Source: Adiantum capillus-veneris (lineage: Eukaryota; Streptophyta; Polypodiopsida; Polypodiales; Pteridaceae). Taken from it: a stretch of 64,000 bases of DNA. Position 1 is the first letter of the stretch; each line of letters begins with the position of its first letter. A model generated the notes under the pieces. That model did no database searches, was not told the origin of the DNA, and saw only the letters and a list, made by a program, of their open reading frames with translations. Made by a program: the position numbers and the translations under genes. The stretch lies in the NCBI GenBank assembly GCA_014529385.2, contig CM043942.1, forward strand, positions 22,710,991-22,774,990, in the 5' to 3' direction. Positions 23,665 through 35,974 of this stretch are shown here, piece after piece.

Positions 23665-23670
<6 letters not shown>
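22995..23670. repeat. Diverged direct duplication, period about 470 bp
   Basis: About 22995-23215 and 23465-23670 share the order AAGTGTG.CTTAG, TTGAGCC, GGGAGGG.GAGAAGGAGAAAAT, a TTTTGTA segment and GAAAATGATTT. Between them is a unique spacer with a short CT run (23436-23456). The second copy ends in (CT)n at about 23669-23706 followed by (CA)n. The function is unknown. Confidence 0.6.
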
Positions 23671-23709
<39 letters not shown>

Positions 23710-23847
23710 ACACACACACACACAATTTATTACAACTAAAACTATTGCCTTGTTGAGGCCACCATTAAAACTTTACCTTGTTTTGGGTCTCAATATGTTT
23801 TTGGCTTGCTAAAGACCTTAGTATCATATACGTGAAGATAATTCAAA

Positions 23848-24137
23848 TTTGTTTGCTTGACACGTGTTCCTTTAAAAATTAAAGAAAAAGAAAGCATTTG
23901 CTTTTAGCAAGGATGCTTTCATTTCTTTTTGGCATGGTAAAAAGACTTTGAAGAGCTAAGGATTAAAAAGTATGCATAGGAGTTTGATCCTTGTTTGCTT
24001 GACATGTGTCCCTTTGAAAATTGAAGAAAAAGAAAGCATTTACTTTCAAATAGCAAGGCTCCTTTCATTTTTTTTTGGCATGGTGAAAAGACTTTAAAGA
24101 AGTAAGGATTAAAGAGTATGCATAGGAGTTTGATCCA
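23848..24137. repeat. Tandem duplication, two copies of about 145 bp
   Basis: GTTTGCTTGACAYGTGT starts both copies (about 23848 and 23993). Both run through AAAGAAAAAGAAAGCATTT and TTTTTTGGCATGGT and end TATGCATAGGAGTTTGATCC. A further pair of related segments follows at about 24169-24220 and 24310-24363 (GGACTAYATA...GTTGGATTTTTGG). Confidence 0.75.
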
Positions 24138-24631
24138 TATGTGAAGTATTGATTCAATATATTTCTTTTCGGACTACATAAAGAGTCTTTTAGTAAAGTG
24201 TTGGATTTTTGGTGCAATTGTAAGAGGTCGACATTTGTGTATCTCTTTTTAAAGAGCGTCAGTAAATATTGGGTCACACACAATCTTTTTCTTCCTCTTC
24301 CAGCTTCTTTTGGACTATATATAAGTAGTCCTTAGTGAAGGGTTGGATTTTGGGTGCATCTTTGAACCATTGGATAAAGCTTACAGATTAGTGTCACATG
24401 GACAAGCTAATGATGACAAACGTTTTTTGGCTTTCTAAAAGTTGCCTTCGAGGAGAGTTGAGTTAGGCAAATTTTTTTAGTGATAATTGAGATTTATTTT
24501 AAATGATATTTTGTTTTAAAATATCAAATGGATCTTTTTATTTCACATTCTGACATGTCTCAAATTTTTTCGCATTTTATTTTTTAAGAATGCTAAAGTG
24601 AAACTTCACCTTGTATAATTCTAGTAAATTC

Positions 24632-24636
<5 letters not shown>

Positions 24637-24710
<74 letters not shown>
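24637..24710. repeat. (AT)n microsatellite, 37 units
   Basis: Uninterrupted AT; a second AT run lies at about 24867-24889. Tyr-Ile open frames over them are artefacts. Confidence 0.95.
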
Positions 24711-24713
<3 letters not shown>

Positions 24714-24866
24714 CTAACATAATATGGCGGAAGGGGGAGCCCTTTACACGTGTTACAATTTGCGACCTGAAGGCTAAAGTCCAAAACTAAAAAAAGCTTC
24801 TTTGCACACAAAAGAGGGAGAGAGGGGGAGAGAGAGAGAGACTGTCGAAGGCGATCGGTTGTATTA

Positions 24867-24889
<23 letters not shown>

Positions 24890-24899
<10 letters not shown>

Positions 24900-26059
24900 T
24901 ATACATTAATGAATTCTTTTTATTTCACAGTCTCACATGGCTTGACGTTTCTTGCATTCTAGCTTAATTCTAGTAAGTGTTCGAGAAAGTTTCTTTTATT
25001 AAACGGCCGTCGGCGGCTGAGTTTCCTCCTCGCAAAGAAGCAAACCGGAAATACTATCAATTCTTTAAAACTTGCATGATTTTTGAACTCTTTTCTCACA
25101 TATTTCACTTATTTTCCTTCCCTTTACCATGGTTTGCAACAAGCTAGTCTCAAATTTCAACCAACTTAAGACGAAGCTAACGCAATCCTTTCCCGAAAAC
25201 TAATTCCAATTAAACTCAATCTAATGATTTTGACACTTTCTTTTTGTTTTAGAAAGCCACCGGGATCCTTTCACTTGTTTTTAACTATTTCTTGTAGGTC
25301 CTTGTGAGAGGGTGGTGACATTTGTTTACCTCCCTTCTTAAAAAAGGACATTGGATATTGGGTTAAACATAATCTTTCCCATCCAATTTTACTTTTGTTT
25401 TTCCTCAGTTTTCTAGAATGCTCCAAGTGTTTTTCCATCCATCATTTTTTAATCTTTTGGAGTATATTGTAAGATGAATAGTTCATTGTTACATTTCTTT
25501 TCAATAATCAAGACTTTATTGTGACAACAAATGTTTTAAAATGCTAGTGTGACTTTTTGTTTTCTTTCTCACAAAGAACTCTCTTATAATTATTAAAGCC
25601 CTCTCAATAGCCTTATGTAGGCCATAGTGAACTTTCTCTTTGTTTATACTCTCACTTGTAAAGAGACTTTTTATTTAAAGATTTCACCAAGATTCATTTT
25701 ATTAAATTATTAAATTGATTTAATATTCTCTATGCTTATTAAATCTATCTTTTTTAATGAAAACATTATATTCTTTTTGTTTTAGTTTTTAATATGTTTT
25801 TTTATTTTATTTATTTTTATTTAATTTTGTTTTCAAATAATAATATGTAATGTGTATCTTTCACCTTATTAATTAAGTGGAGCTTTTTTAGATATATAAA
25901 CCATTCGAGATTACGGTTGGGTTCACGAGAGCCAATGAAAAGCATTAAAAAAAGAACGGGCCTTCACCATGGAGGTTATCCATTGGCACAATAGAAAATT
26001 TTACTTTTTTGGGTCCACAAAAAATTAGCAAGCCTTCTTCCCTCGAAAGAACAATTCTC
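24890..26059. other. AT-rich stretch without recognised genes
   Basis: Strongly AT-rich, with many T runs. No open frame or repeat recognised. The left boundary of the gypsy fragment that follows is unclear. Confidence 0.5.
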
Positions 26060-28212
26060 TTGTCACCTGTCAGAAATCCAGAACAGGGAAGGAGACAACG
26101 AAGGCAAAACCAAGAGTACCACTGCTACAATTGCGGGAAAGACGGCCATGGTATGTACTACTTACTGCCCACATCCAAAAAGACAGAATTTCAATAGAAG
26201 GGGGAGACAGAATCATACCTCTCCGCCAAGGGCAAGACCACCACCACCCAGGCAACCAGGGCCGGATCCCACCGGTCCAGATCCTTTGACCACCTATACA
26301 ACAACAACCACCACCACAACCTCTTATTTCACCACTACCCCCACCACCTGCTCTAAACCAAGTGGTGAGTGTTATTAGCTCGGAGGCTAAAGGGAAGGCA
26401 AGGGTAGAAGAGTCAGTTCGAGAGAAACACAAAGGGAAAGCAAAAGTAGAAGAAGTGGATGCTATGTGAGTGAAGCGTGCCAGGCACGAGGAAGCCTCTC
26501 AAAGAGAAGAGAAAATGAAAGGGAAAGCCGAGTCTAGCAAGCAAGCAGCTAAACCGCGACAGAAGATAGACACTGTGGATTTCTCACTAGGTGAGTATGC
26601 TAAACCTTATGAATTGGTTTAGGATGTGTTTATGCAGGGCCCGAAGATAACTTGGCTCCAATTACTCCACCTTGCACCTAGAATGAGGAGGCAATGGACA
26701 AAAATGGTGAGTACCAGAAAATTAAGACCAAGGATAGCTGGGGCTATCTCTGAAAGGGATCTTGATGACATCCTACCAACTATGGATGCCCACATCAAGG
26801 GGCAATGAATCTCAAACATCTACATAGATGGTGGCGCGCAAATATACGTCATGAGTGAAAAAATGATGCACCATCTAGGTCTAGAGGTGAGTAGGCCGGC
26901 ACCCTGCCGAGCCAAAATGGAAAACAATATAAAAGTGAAATGCGTGGGCATTGTGAATGCGGTCAAAGTTAAAGGATTCAATACAGAAGTGGAGGTAGAC
27001 ATCTTTGTCATGCCACACAAAGGGGAGGGCTACCCTATCATTCTTGGGAGACCCTGGTTCATGGCTATGGAAGCTAAGCAAGACTAGAGCACCGGAATGA
27101 TTCACGCTAAAGGGAAGTCCATATTCTACGATATGAGGACTGGGAAGCAACGCAACATGATCTTAGAGGCTTCAGAAGATGAGTCCACCAGCGACTATTC
27201 GTCTACCTTAGGAGAAGAGACAACCACCACTGACGGGAGTGACAGTAGCATTGAAGTGATGGGGGTCATTCTTTAAAGACCCAAAAAGATTAACACAATC
27301 TGAAACACCCCTGACAAACCAAGAGGAACCATCAGGTATGCAATCCTTAGAGGATGCAGGTAAATTACAAAAGATGCTCTCAAATGAGTTAACCGATGAA
27401 GAAAGGAATGTCTCCATGCTGGGTAATTTCACTACACTGTTCATTGATGGCTATGATAAGATCACAGGAATCACAGTAGTACAACACCACATAAAACTCA
27501 AGGAAGGCAGTAAGCCCGTGGTGCAAAGGTTCAGAAGACTTGGAGTAATCCAACAAGAGGCACTACTTAAAGAAGTGAGAAGTTTGAGACAGGCACGTTT
27601 CATCTACCCTATCAAAGACTTAGAATGGGTCTCCCCAGTAGTAGTCACACCAAAGAAGAATGGCAAGTGGAGAGTCTGTGTGGACTATAAACCTCTCAAT
27701 GCAGCTACGAAGAGGGATCACTTTCCCCTCCCATTCCAGGATGAAATTATCAATGAAGTGACGGGTCACGAGCGATACACAGTGTGCAATGGCTACTCAG
27801 GATACATCCAGATTAGCATTGTGGAAGAAGACCAGAAGAAGGCAACCTTCATCACACCTTGGGGATGCTTTGCTTACAGAGTGATACCTTTTGGCCTCAC
27901 TAACGCTCCGACCACATTTCAACGCTATGTGACCTTTGTTTTCCAACCCTACTTTGGAACGTCAATACGGGTTTCCATAGATGATTTTTGCATCTATAGT
28001 TCACGAGCCCTCCATTCAAGCAAAGTCTATGATGGCTTAACCAGGCTGCAAACCTTGGGTGGCCAGCTCAACGTGGATAAGTGTCACATTGGTGAAAACA
28101 AAGTCACTCTCCTTGGCCATGTAATTTCAGCAAAAGGGATTGAAGCTGACCCTAGCAAGATTCAAGCTTTGGTATCTTAGTCATCACCCACCATCGCTAA
28201 GCAGTTGGTTTC
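26060..28212 (+). pseudogene. Tat-type gypsy fragment: gag knuckle, protease, RT
   Basis: The order matches the minus-strand Tat element at 47963-54380. It shows a gag zinc knuckle (CYNCGKDGHGMYY, 26120-26162, shifted just before the last Cys), a Pro-rich region, protease with IYIDGGAQ (about 26820) and ILGRPWFMAMEAKQD (ending 27086), then an RT frame 27338-28180. RT motifs are WVSPVVVTPKKNGKWRVCVDY, PFGLTNAPTTFQRY and the catalytic SIDDFCIYS. The RT is open for 280 codons, then stops. The element breaks off at 28212 inside ARQLVS, exactly where the LTR of element H begins; RNase H and integrase are missing. The 5' end is also truncated. Confidence 0.8.
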
Positions 28213-29138
28213 TGTTGGCGGATACGTCACGACGGATGTCAGCACAATGAGAACTCACCTAACAAAATTTGTCAGCTAAGGACGAAGCACGACCCGCAGG
28301 CGGGTGGAAGCAAGCATAGGGTGTCAACCTACACTCGACCAACTATTGACTACTTCCTACTGATGTCTCTACCCAATGTCTAAGTTACAGCCTTCAAAAG
28401 TACACAGGAGGAGATTTCCTACAATGCTTCCAAGAGCCAAATACCCATCAGATGTTCTTGAAACACTACGAAACTTGATGGAAATCCTATTAACACCAAT
28501 AGGCCGCTCTCCCTAAGGTCCGTGACCCAAAACCCTACCCAAAACACCCGGTGCAAAATCACATAGGATGTCTGACAGGTTTTTGCAGGTCGTCGTTTCT
28601 GAAAACTAAAGTGCCTAATGTGTAGCTCTACTCATTGCAAACGCGTGGATATGCTGAAATGCAAAAACAGACACCATATGCTCACCGAATTACCAGAAAT
28701 AGCTCGCGGGTCAATCTTGCGAAGCCGGGCTGTACACTCGCAATATAGGTGTTGGCGTGTAGCTCTCTCCGGGGGCAACACACTGCACTTGATTCCGACC
28801 ACCAGTGTGCGCGTAGTGTCAAGATAAACTCTCACTTTCTCTCGTACACAGAATACGCTTCTCATAGACACTTGATAAAAATCAACAAAAGGGTTCTTTC
28901 ATTAAGGTCAAAATTTGGTATAATACCTTCCAATTACAATATCTCAAGTTCCAAAGTAAAATCTTACTTAGTCAAATGGAAAAAATAATATACAAAATTG
29001 GAAACTTCTGCAAGCCCCAAGTGTTTACAAATGAAATTACAGGTTTTTTTCTTAATCAGGGAATGACTACATAGGATTTCTTTCTTTTCGTAGTCCGCCA
29101 GTCTTTAGTTGAGTGTAGCTGCCAGTCTTCTGCTAACA
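28213..29138 (-). repeat. 3' LTR of element H, 926 bp
   Basis: On the minus strand it starts TGTTAGCAG at 29138, right after a polypurine tract, and ends CGTATCCGCCAACA at 28213. The last 260 bp (plus-strand 28213 to about 28475) match the reverse complement of 47305-47565 at roughly 85% by eye. It also has faint similarity in order (GAGCTATTTSTGGT) to the LTR at 54933-55879. No second directly oriented copy was found. Confidence 0.6.
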
Positions 29139-29151
29139 TTCCCCCCCTCCT
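29139..29151 (-). promoter_or_regulatory. Polypurine tract of element H
   Basis: The minus strand reads AGGAGGGGGGAA followed at once by TGTTAGCA, the form expected for the plus-strand primer next to a 3' LTR. Confidence 0.7.
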
Positions 29152-29190
29152 AGTTCATGTCGTCCCCGACATGACAGTAGAGCTTCTGCT

Positions 29191-32100
29191 TCAGTGGAGG
29201 CTTTCGCGCATCTTCAGAACAGACTCATACCGTGCATGCTGGGCCAGTAATGTAGGGCCGAATATATCTGTATTGATGGTGAAGAAGCCGGTGTAGACGG
29301 CTTCTTCAAAAACCTGGATGTGGTATGAGGGCAAGAACATTATTTGTTGGTAGAGGGCATGTATCACCTCATGGGATCGTTGAGCAGACAGTTCATAAGC
29401 ACATCTAATTGTATCTTGGAATAAAAATATGTTGTCTATTGCCTGCCCAGGTTTAAAGACCTCAAAAACTGCTAGAAGGGTTTTACATATCTTTCTGAGC
29501 ATAATGCAAGAGAGGTCAGGCGAGCCAGTGAACAATTTAATGGCGCTCGTTAGGGTTTTCACCATGTATTGCTCACTCATTCTCTCGCCTGCCTTAAAGC
29601 CTGGAAGCTTTGCGTAGTTGAGCCACGTGGGGTGGCTTCTCTTTAGCAATTCATGCTCCTTCCATGTCCGCTGAGGTTGTCTCTGATTATTTTAGGCGCC
29701 TCTACCAGATGTACTAAATACTGAGGGTATTTAGTGAGCCATGCCTTCCTGCATCTTGGTTGGGAGTCTACAACGAGTTTAACCCCTTCTGGTCTGGTGA
29801 CATCTTGATTGTACAGTGGAACTGTGGGCTCCTCTTTGATCCTTTTGTTGATTGTAGCAGCCTCATATTTGAGAAGAGGATAGGGGAGAGAGGGTTGTAG
29901 CCATTCATGTCGAACGACATTTGCATCTAATTTTTGAATTGTCATCGACTTTAATATACTCTGCTCCCACTGCATTGCTTCTTTTGCGGTATCCTTTATA
30001 ACTGCTTCTATGGCATTCTGTAGATTGTCTTCCTCTTCTTGTGTCAGATCCTGGGGTTCTTGTACTGATCCCCCATGAATATCCTCTTGTATGATAGTGT
30101 CCACCAAATCTGACACATTCTCTATGTCAATTCCTTCCGTTGCAGCCGACCCTTGACTTTGTTGGCGTTCTTCACTTGTTTGGCCCTGAAGTTCATCCAG
30201 CTGCTTCTGTAAATTGTCTTATGCTATCTCAGCTTGTTTTGTCACAGAAACTAATAGTTCATTGAGTTCTGCATTGACCCTATCAGCTTTGTCTAACTTC
30301 TTTTTTATCTCAGCATTCTTTGTTTGCAGCGTTTGTGAATTATCTTCTAATCTTTCCTGAAGCTTCAACAATTTTGCTTTCAATGAATTGTTCTCCTCTA
30401 CCAATCGGCTTTGTATCACCATTGATCCTTCTGCCATCATCACTCTCTGCTTCTTCTCAAGCGTCAGCTCTTTTTGGAGTTCTATCATTTGTTCTTCAAA
30501 CGCATCTTTTGCTTGGCTCGTGCTAGTTGAAGCTGCAGCTCTTGCCCTACCCGGCGATGCTCTCAACCTCTGAATGGTTTGCTCTTTTACTTTGATTTGA
30601 ACCTTGAGCTCAATTACCTCATCTTGGCTAGCTTCATATGAGATTTCAGCCCTGTCCTTAACTTCTTTCAAGCTCTCTACTTTCTTCGATTCTTTTGCTA
30701 ACTGTAGGGTGGTGAGCTCATTCCTTTCCTTCTCAGCTTCAGAAAGAGCCTTTCTGACTTTCTGGTATTACTCTTCAGAGTTTAGGAACTTCTGATTGCT
30801 TTCCCGACTTTGATTTTCTAGCTCTTGACATTTCTGTAGTGTTGCTTCTAATTGAGCTTGTACGTGTGCTTGGCCATGTAGCTACTCCTGGTTTTGCCTT
30901 TGGAATGTTTCCACTTCTGTTTTCACATTTTCTTCACTCAACCTCAGCTCTTCGTACTCTATTTCTTTGGCCATTGATCTGGCTCTCAATCCTTGCAGTC
31001 TTTGTATAACTTCTTCCCAGTCTTCCTCTTGTGGTTGCAAATCTACGGTGTCTGTTGCATTCTCCTTCAGCTCCACCAAAAGAGGGCTCAATGCGGAATT
31101 TTCTAGTTTGGGTGTTGATAATTGAAATGTTGTCTGAGCTGCCTCCTCTCGGGTGTATCCAGCAGCTACTAGCAGATCCAGGAATATTCCATAATTCCTT
31201 GCCTCAGGATCTTGCTTCTCATCTTTTGGTTCAATTTCTGCCGTTTGCTCTTTCTCTTTGTTCTCCTCTTCCTTGGAGTCTTGTTGCCCATCAGATTTGT
31301 TCAACTCCTCAGTTTGTCGGGGTTGAGGAGGACTAGGAGGAGGTGGTGATGATGGAGGACTTGACTCTCGGCTTGATGGTGGGGTTGATGGTTTCTTTTT
31401 GAAATCCCGGTCAGCTTTTGTTTTCCTCACTCTTTCTTCCCCTTCCTGCTCTTCTAGCAACTGCCTCCTCACATCATCAACCTCTTCGTCAGTAAATGGT
31501 ATGACTGGAATTTTCTCAGCCGCCGCGTCTAGGATCTCAAAATTCTTTATGTAGTCTTTGAAGCGATCCCTATTTACCCTTTGAGTAGATCCAGACATTG
31601 CTTCAAGTGAGGGCTTCCATAATTCGTTTAGATCTCCTTTTAGCATTCGTTGGGCTTTGAAACTTTCCATCAACCTTTCTAGCCGAGTAGCCTTCTGGGA
31701 TTTGGTCTCTTTTGCTGGCATTTGTACAGTAGCTTTCTTCCCTTTCTTTGGTTGAGCAGGCTCTTCTTCCACTGTCTCTAGCTTTCTCTTTAGTCTGGTG
31801 GTTACCCTAGGAGCTGTAGGTTGTTCCTCTTCCTTGTCCTCTATCAGCTTTAACCAGTCATTCTGTGATGGAGGAAGAGGCCACTGGCCCTTATCATGTA
31901 AAGCTTCATATATCACCTTTGTAAGCATCTCCCCTGGTTCAATGTATGTAGGATTCGAGGTTTCCATTCTCACAATGTTGTACTGTAGGTACGCCGCATA
32001 ATCTATCTCTCCTGGCTTGCTTGTCTTCATTGCCCATGTAAATGTTGTTCCAATTGTTGCCGGTGGTGCAGTGTACTTTTGAGGCCTCTTTGTGCACATA

Positions 32101-32672
32101 TGGAAATATTGGTTGTAAAGTTGGCATATGGTTGCCACCATTGGATCAACAATATCCTCAAAGGTGTAGTTCTTCTTGATTTATTTGTATACCTTTACCT
32201 CTTCTCGCCTCTTGTTGACACTGTCGCCTTTATTAGAGAGGTTCAATGCATTTGCGACCACTTCTGGCGTGATTACAATCACTCTGGTCTTTCCTTGCAG
32301 ATCTGTCACTTTGGCTATGCCATTTTCTTTGATTGTGGTGATGAATTCCCAGACTCTCTAGATGTCAATTCCTGCTGGCAACGCCTCAAAATAATTGTGT
32401 ATGTCCAGCTTTTCCAAGAGAGACAGTATTTCTGGCTTTCTCGTGAACTCATTGAGTTCCTGCGGTATTATTGGCAGCTCTGTGGCATTGCCTTCTGGGT
32501 CCTTGAACAGGCCTTGGCATATCCTGAGGTCGTTTGCTTCCAGTAGGTTGCTTTGTAACCAAGTGGTAATGGGCTTTATGGTTCCTGCTGGTATTACAAA
32601 TGGCTCCACTTCATCTAGGTAATCTTTGTTGGTCATTCTTTTCTTCTTTGCTGGTGACTTAGTGGCTGCCAT
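29191..32672 (-). pseudogene. Large accessory ORF of element H (coiled coil, unknown function)
   Basis: I do not recognise this protein. From 32672 to about 29643 a single minus-strand frame runs for about 1,010 codons, broken only by scattered stops (near 32358, 32183, 30883, 30770 and 30219). The last 152 codons (29649-29191) are in another frame. In order it has a basic start (MAATKSPAKKKR), a folded part (KTRVIVITPEVVANALNL, then FTWAMKTSKPGEIDYAAYL), an acidic and Pro-rich linker (SSRESSPPSSPPPPSPPQPR), a long coiled coil (about 30960-30220) and a helical C-terminal part. It sits between the protease and the polypurine tract, the place of env-like or extra ORFs in Athila and Ogre elements. 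A structural or gag-like role is only a guess. Confidence 0.55.
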
Positions 32673-34700
32673 GGATCCTGTTGCACTCAGTAGTCCAAAG
32701 TTAGCGTTCTTTACAGATTAGATGATAAACTGAGTTTTAACTATCCAATTGACTTGAAAATTGAAACATGAGCTCAAGAGGGACTAAGTGTGGTCTGCAA
32801 ATGAAAACAGTAAGAATTGTGCTTCAATTTAAGCCTAAAGACATACTATGCGTAGGATGTCTTTATCCTCAAAATGACTTGAAACTTGTCATGATGATAG
32901 CTGTACATCACAGCTATGTGCTTGGATTTTGATTTGGACACCAAAAAGTAAAATTTTGGACTATTTTAGGCTTTTGGTTCACAAATGGGTAGGATGTCCT
33001 GTAATGATGAGCAAATGTGGTCCAAATGACTTGAAAATTGATATGTAGGCTTCTTGTAGCATGTTTGTCCCATTTATTATGCCAAACTTTGCTCAGTAGG
33101 TCAATATGAATCTGGAGACATACTACGCCTAGGATGTCTTTTTGCTCAGCATTGCATGAAATTTGTCAGTATGTTAGGGCATCGCCTATGGATCATCACC
33201 ATGGTCTTAGATTTGAATTTGGATAAGTTTTGAGGGTAGGAAGACCATTTCTGGTGTTTGGGACTCTGAAATGTACATCTATGGAGCTATGAGGCCAAAA
33301 AGTGATTTGTTTGGCTGGATACTTGGTGGGTGGGCTTGTATGAATGTGATAAACATGTATGAAGGCCAAAAAATCCATCTGGAGGTCATTTCAAGCTTAG
33401 AGACATACTACGCGTAGGATGTCTTTTTCATGATTTTGTAGATATGACCTCACAGTTAGCTTTGACATGATGTGAAGAGTGTATGGTTCAAGTTTCACTT
33501 TATTTGGATCATTTTTGATAGGTCTATGACCAATTCTTGCCTCTATGCTCTGACTTTGTGTTATTTGATGCATAAGAGGTAAACTTTTGTCCAAATGGGG
33601 TGAAACTTGAGGGATAAGCTGTAAATGACATGTAGAAGCTATTTGTATGGCTGAATGATGAGTTGGGTGCCCAAACATGGCCTTGAGACATCCAACGCGT
33701 AGGATGTCTCCTGTGCATTTTTTTGTAATCAGTCCTACTAACATGTGCATATGACCTCCCTAAGTCCCTTTGTGCTTTATTTCAATTTAAAAAATCAAAT
33801 GGTTAGTTAGAAACTCCCTTCTTGGCTTTCGGAGCCTCAGAGGTGATTTCTGACTCTTGGAGCGCTTTTCCGCAATGAAATTTCTTGATGATGACCAGCA
33901 TAGCTCTATTATCTCTTGGGGAACCTTGCCATGTGATTCTTGTTGGTTTTGGCTTCACTTGAGCTTTGTTTGGCGATTTGTCGCTCTGGAAGCGCCCATG
34001 ATTGCGTTTGCATGCCTCCGATGATTTGTAGTGGTCTACCACCATAGGATTTGGTTGTTGAAGGCCTTGGTAAGCTGCTCGTGAAGTTTGGTGGCAAACG
34101 GACGTCTCGCTTGGCTATGAGAACCGAGTGACGCTTTGCGTTTCTAATGCCGTTTCTGAAGTTTAGGCCTACTTTTGGTCACCTTTTGGCCATGTAACCC
34201 ATGTAGCCTTGTAGAGCTCATCAAGAAGCACCTACCCATGAGTTTTGGTATGATTCGGGCTACTTTTGCCGGATTTCCTCTTTGTGGCTTCTTGCAGTGC
34301 TCTAGAAGTTAGGGTTTTTCCCCTTGCTTTCTTGCCTCTTTCGGGCATCCAAGATTGGTCTCTTAGGCTAGGGTAAACCCCCTATGAAGTCTTGTTGGTA
34401 TTGGATTAGCCGTTAGGTGGTTATCTACGCTCACAGGTCTCTACCCTGCAAACCTCGTTGGAGTTCTATGCTAGTTTGGCGACAAAACATCACATATACA
34501 TGAAGAGCATAAGGTGTTGAGTCTACCTCTCATATCTGGTAGTCTTCGGATGACTGAGCGTGGCGTATCGGCTGTTGGAAGTCCTGTGCACTCTAGGTGG
34601 CTAGAGCTCTCTCTCACAAGTGAATAGTAGAAATGAGCTCTAAGTGGAGTGAAAATAATCTTATAATGGGGGTCCCATACCATTTTTCATGAAATTTGAC
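32673..34700. repeat. LTR-like block with four evenly spaced 24-bp palindromes
   Basis: Palindromes of half-site AGACATACTACG (variants) lie at 32839-32862, 33116-33139, 33401-33424 and 33686-33709. The spacings are 277, 285 and 285 bp, with spacer sequence strongly diverged. Scattered matches (CTCTTGGARGCG, GGCGTAT) suggest a distant relative of the plus-strand block 46514-47565. No reliable gene; short open frames at 33196-34097 and 34471-34683 are unsupported. Confidence 0.6.
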
Positions 34701-35386
34701 ATGTGCTCCTAACTTTTCATGAAACGCGGTTCAGACTCAAAAAGTTCCCCATTTGGACTCCATTTGCCCAGTTTCTGAGAATTTTGACGATTCGGTCAAA
34801 ATCTGGCCACAACACGCCTCTCGCTTCATTCTCATAATTGCACCACCACTGCACCCTGGGTTGTTTTCTAGTCACTGATCATCCCCATTTTTTTTGTTTT
34901 TCATTACGATCGCATTTCACAAGCTTTTTGTAATTTTGAAATTTTGATGCCAATAATTAGTAAATTTAAAAGGAAAATAGCAAAATCAACCAAAAAAAAA
35001 CCCCAAAAATCAAAATAAATCAAAAAAGTCACCCCGACACATTATGTACACTCACATGTAATTTTTGTGGCCGGATTTCTCTGTTTTACCAATATTTTGT
35101 CCAAAAAATGGCTATTTATATATATATATATACACATACACTTATCGGCCCCAATTTGGCGTTTGGCCTCATATCTCTGTAGATTAATGCTGTATAAGGG
35201 CATATGTATTTTGGTTAGTCCATAAAATTTCACAATCAAATATAAACCCCTCAAAAATATTCAAAACATGCCCTTTTTTGTTGCTTTTTACTGTCATTGG
35301 GTCCGCATTGAGAATGCCTCCCCCCTCCTAACCAGAGTCCCCCCGAACGACAAGGTATCGCCTCGGGGTATATGCTGTGCATGGGT
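34701..35386. other. AT-rich spacer within element H
   Basis: Contains A-runs near 34980-35030 and a TA/CA run near 35114-35140. No gene recognised. Confidence 0.5.
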
Positions 35387-35974
35387 TTAAAAAAAATGTG
35401 CTAATGCATGGCCTTGTAACATGGCCCTACCTGATGCATACGCGGTCAATGCATGGTAAAAGTAATGCTGTGCGAGAGGGGAGGGAATAAGCAAAACGCT
35501 TATTGGCATCCAACGTCGAGGTTTCTTGTTTGTTGTTGGTTTGGTTGGCCAATTTTCTTTGCAATTAAAAGTTGTAATTCTGTCGCTCTTTGTTTGATCG
35601 TCTTCTTTGCGAAGGTGCCTTGGTTTTCCACTACTGTAGGTATGACCGTTGTGGTCTCCGTGGAGAGAATTGTTGTGGCTGATGTGGCCATAATGTTTGT
35701 CTCTTTTGCTTGCCATTTGTAGCTTTGTTTTGTATGCGTTTGTAGGTTTATGGCCTCTTTTTTGGCCTTGGTGACTGTTCTGTTGATCGGGATCCACACA
35801 GATTGATTTGCCGATGTCGTTTGTCTGGCTACTGGTTGTGCTTGTACTGAAGGGAGTTCCTGTAGATCACCTTGGGGATCCAAATGCGTTTCTCATGTAG
35901 TTGGCGATTGAGCATGTTCTTCGATATCCATATCTGTTTAATGACTCTGTTTGGTGTTTGAATAACCTGGTTTT
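35387..35974 (-). pseudogene. Trailing open frames downstream of the retropepsin
   Basis: Two overlapping minus-strand frames (35797-35387 and 35883-35500) rich in Gln, Thr and Lys follow the protease frame. They may be the decayed tail of the same protein. No domain seen. Confidence 0.3.

Noticed and set aside
24593-24892. 99-codon Tyr-Ile frame on the minus strand
   Set aside because: Product of AT microsatellites.
32839-33709. CRISPR-like array from evenly spaced palindromic repeats
   Set aside because: Spacers of 260 bp and only four repeats per block in a plant nuclear sequence do not fit a CRISPR array; no cas genes.
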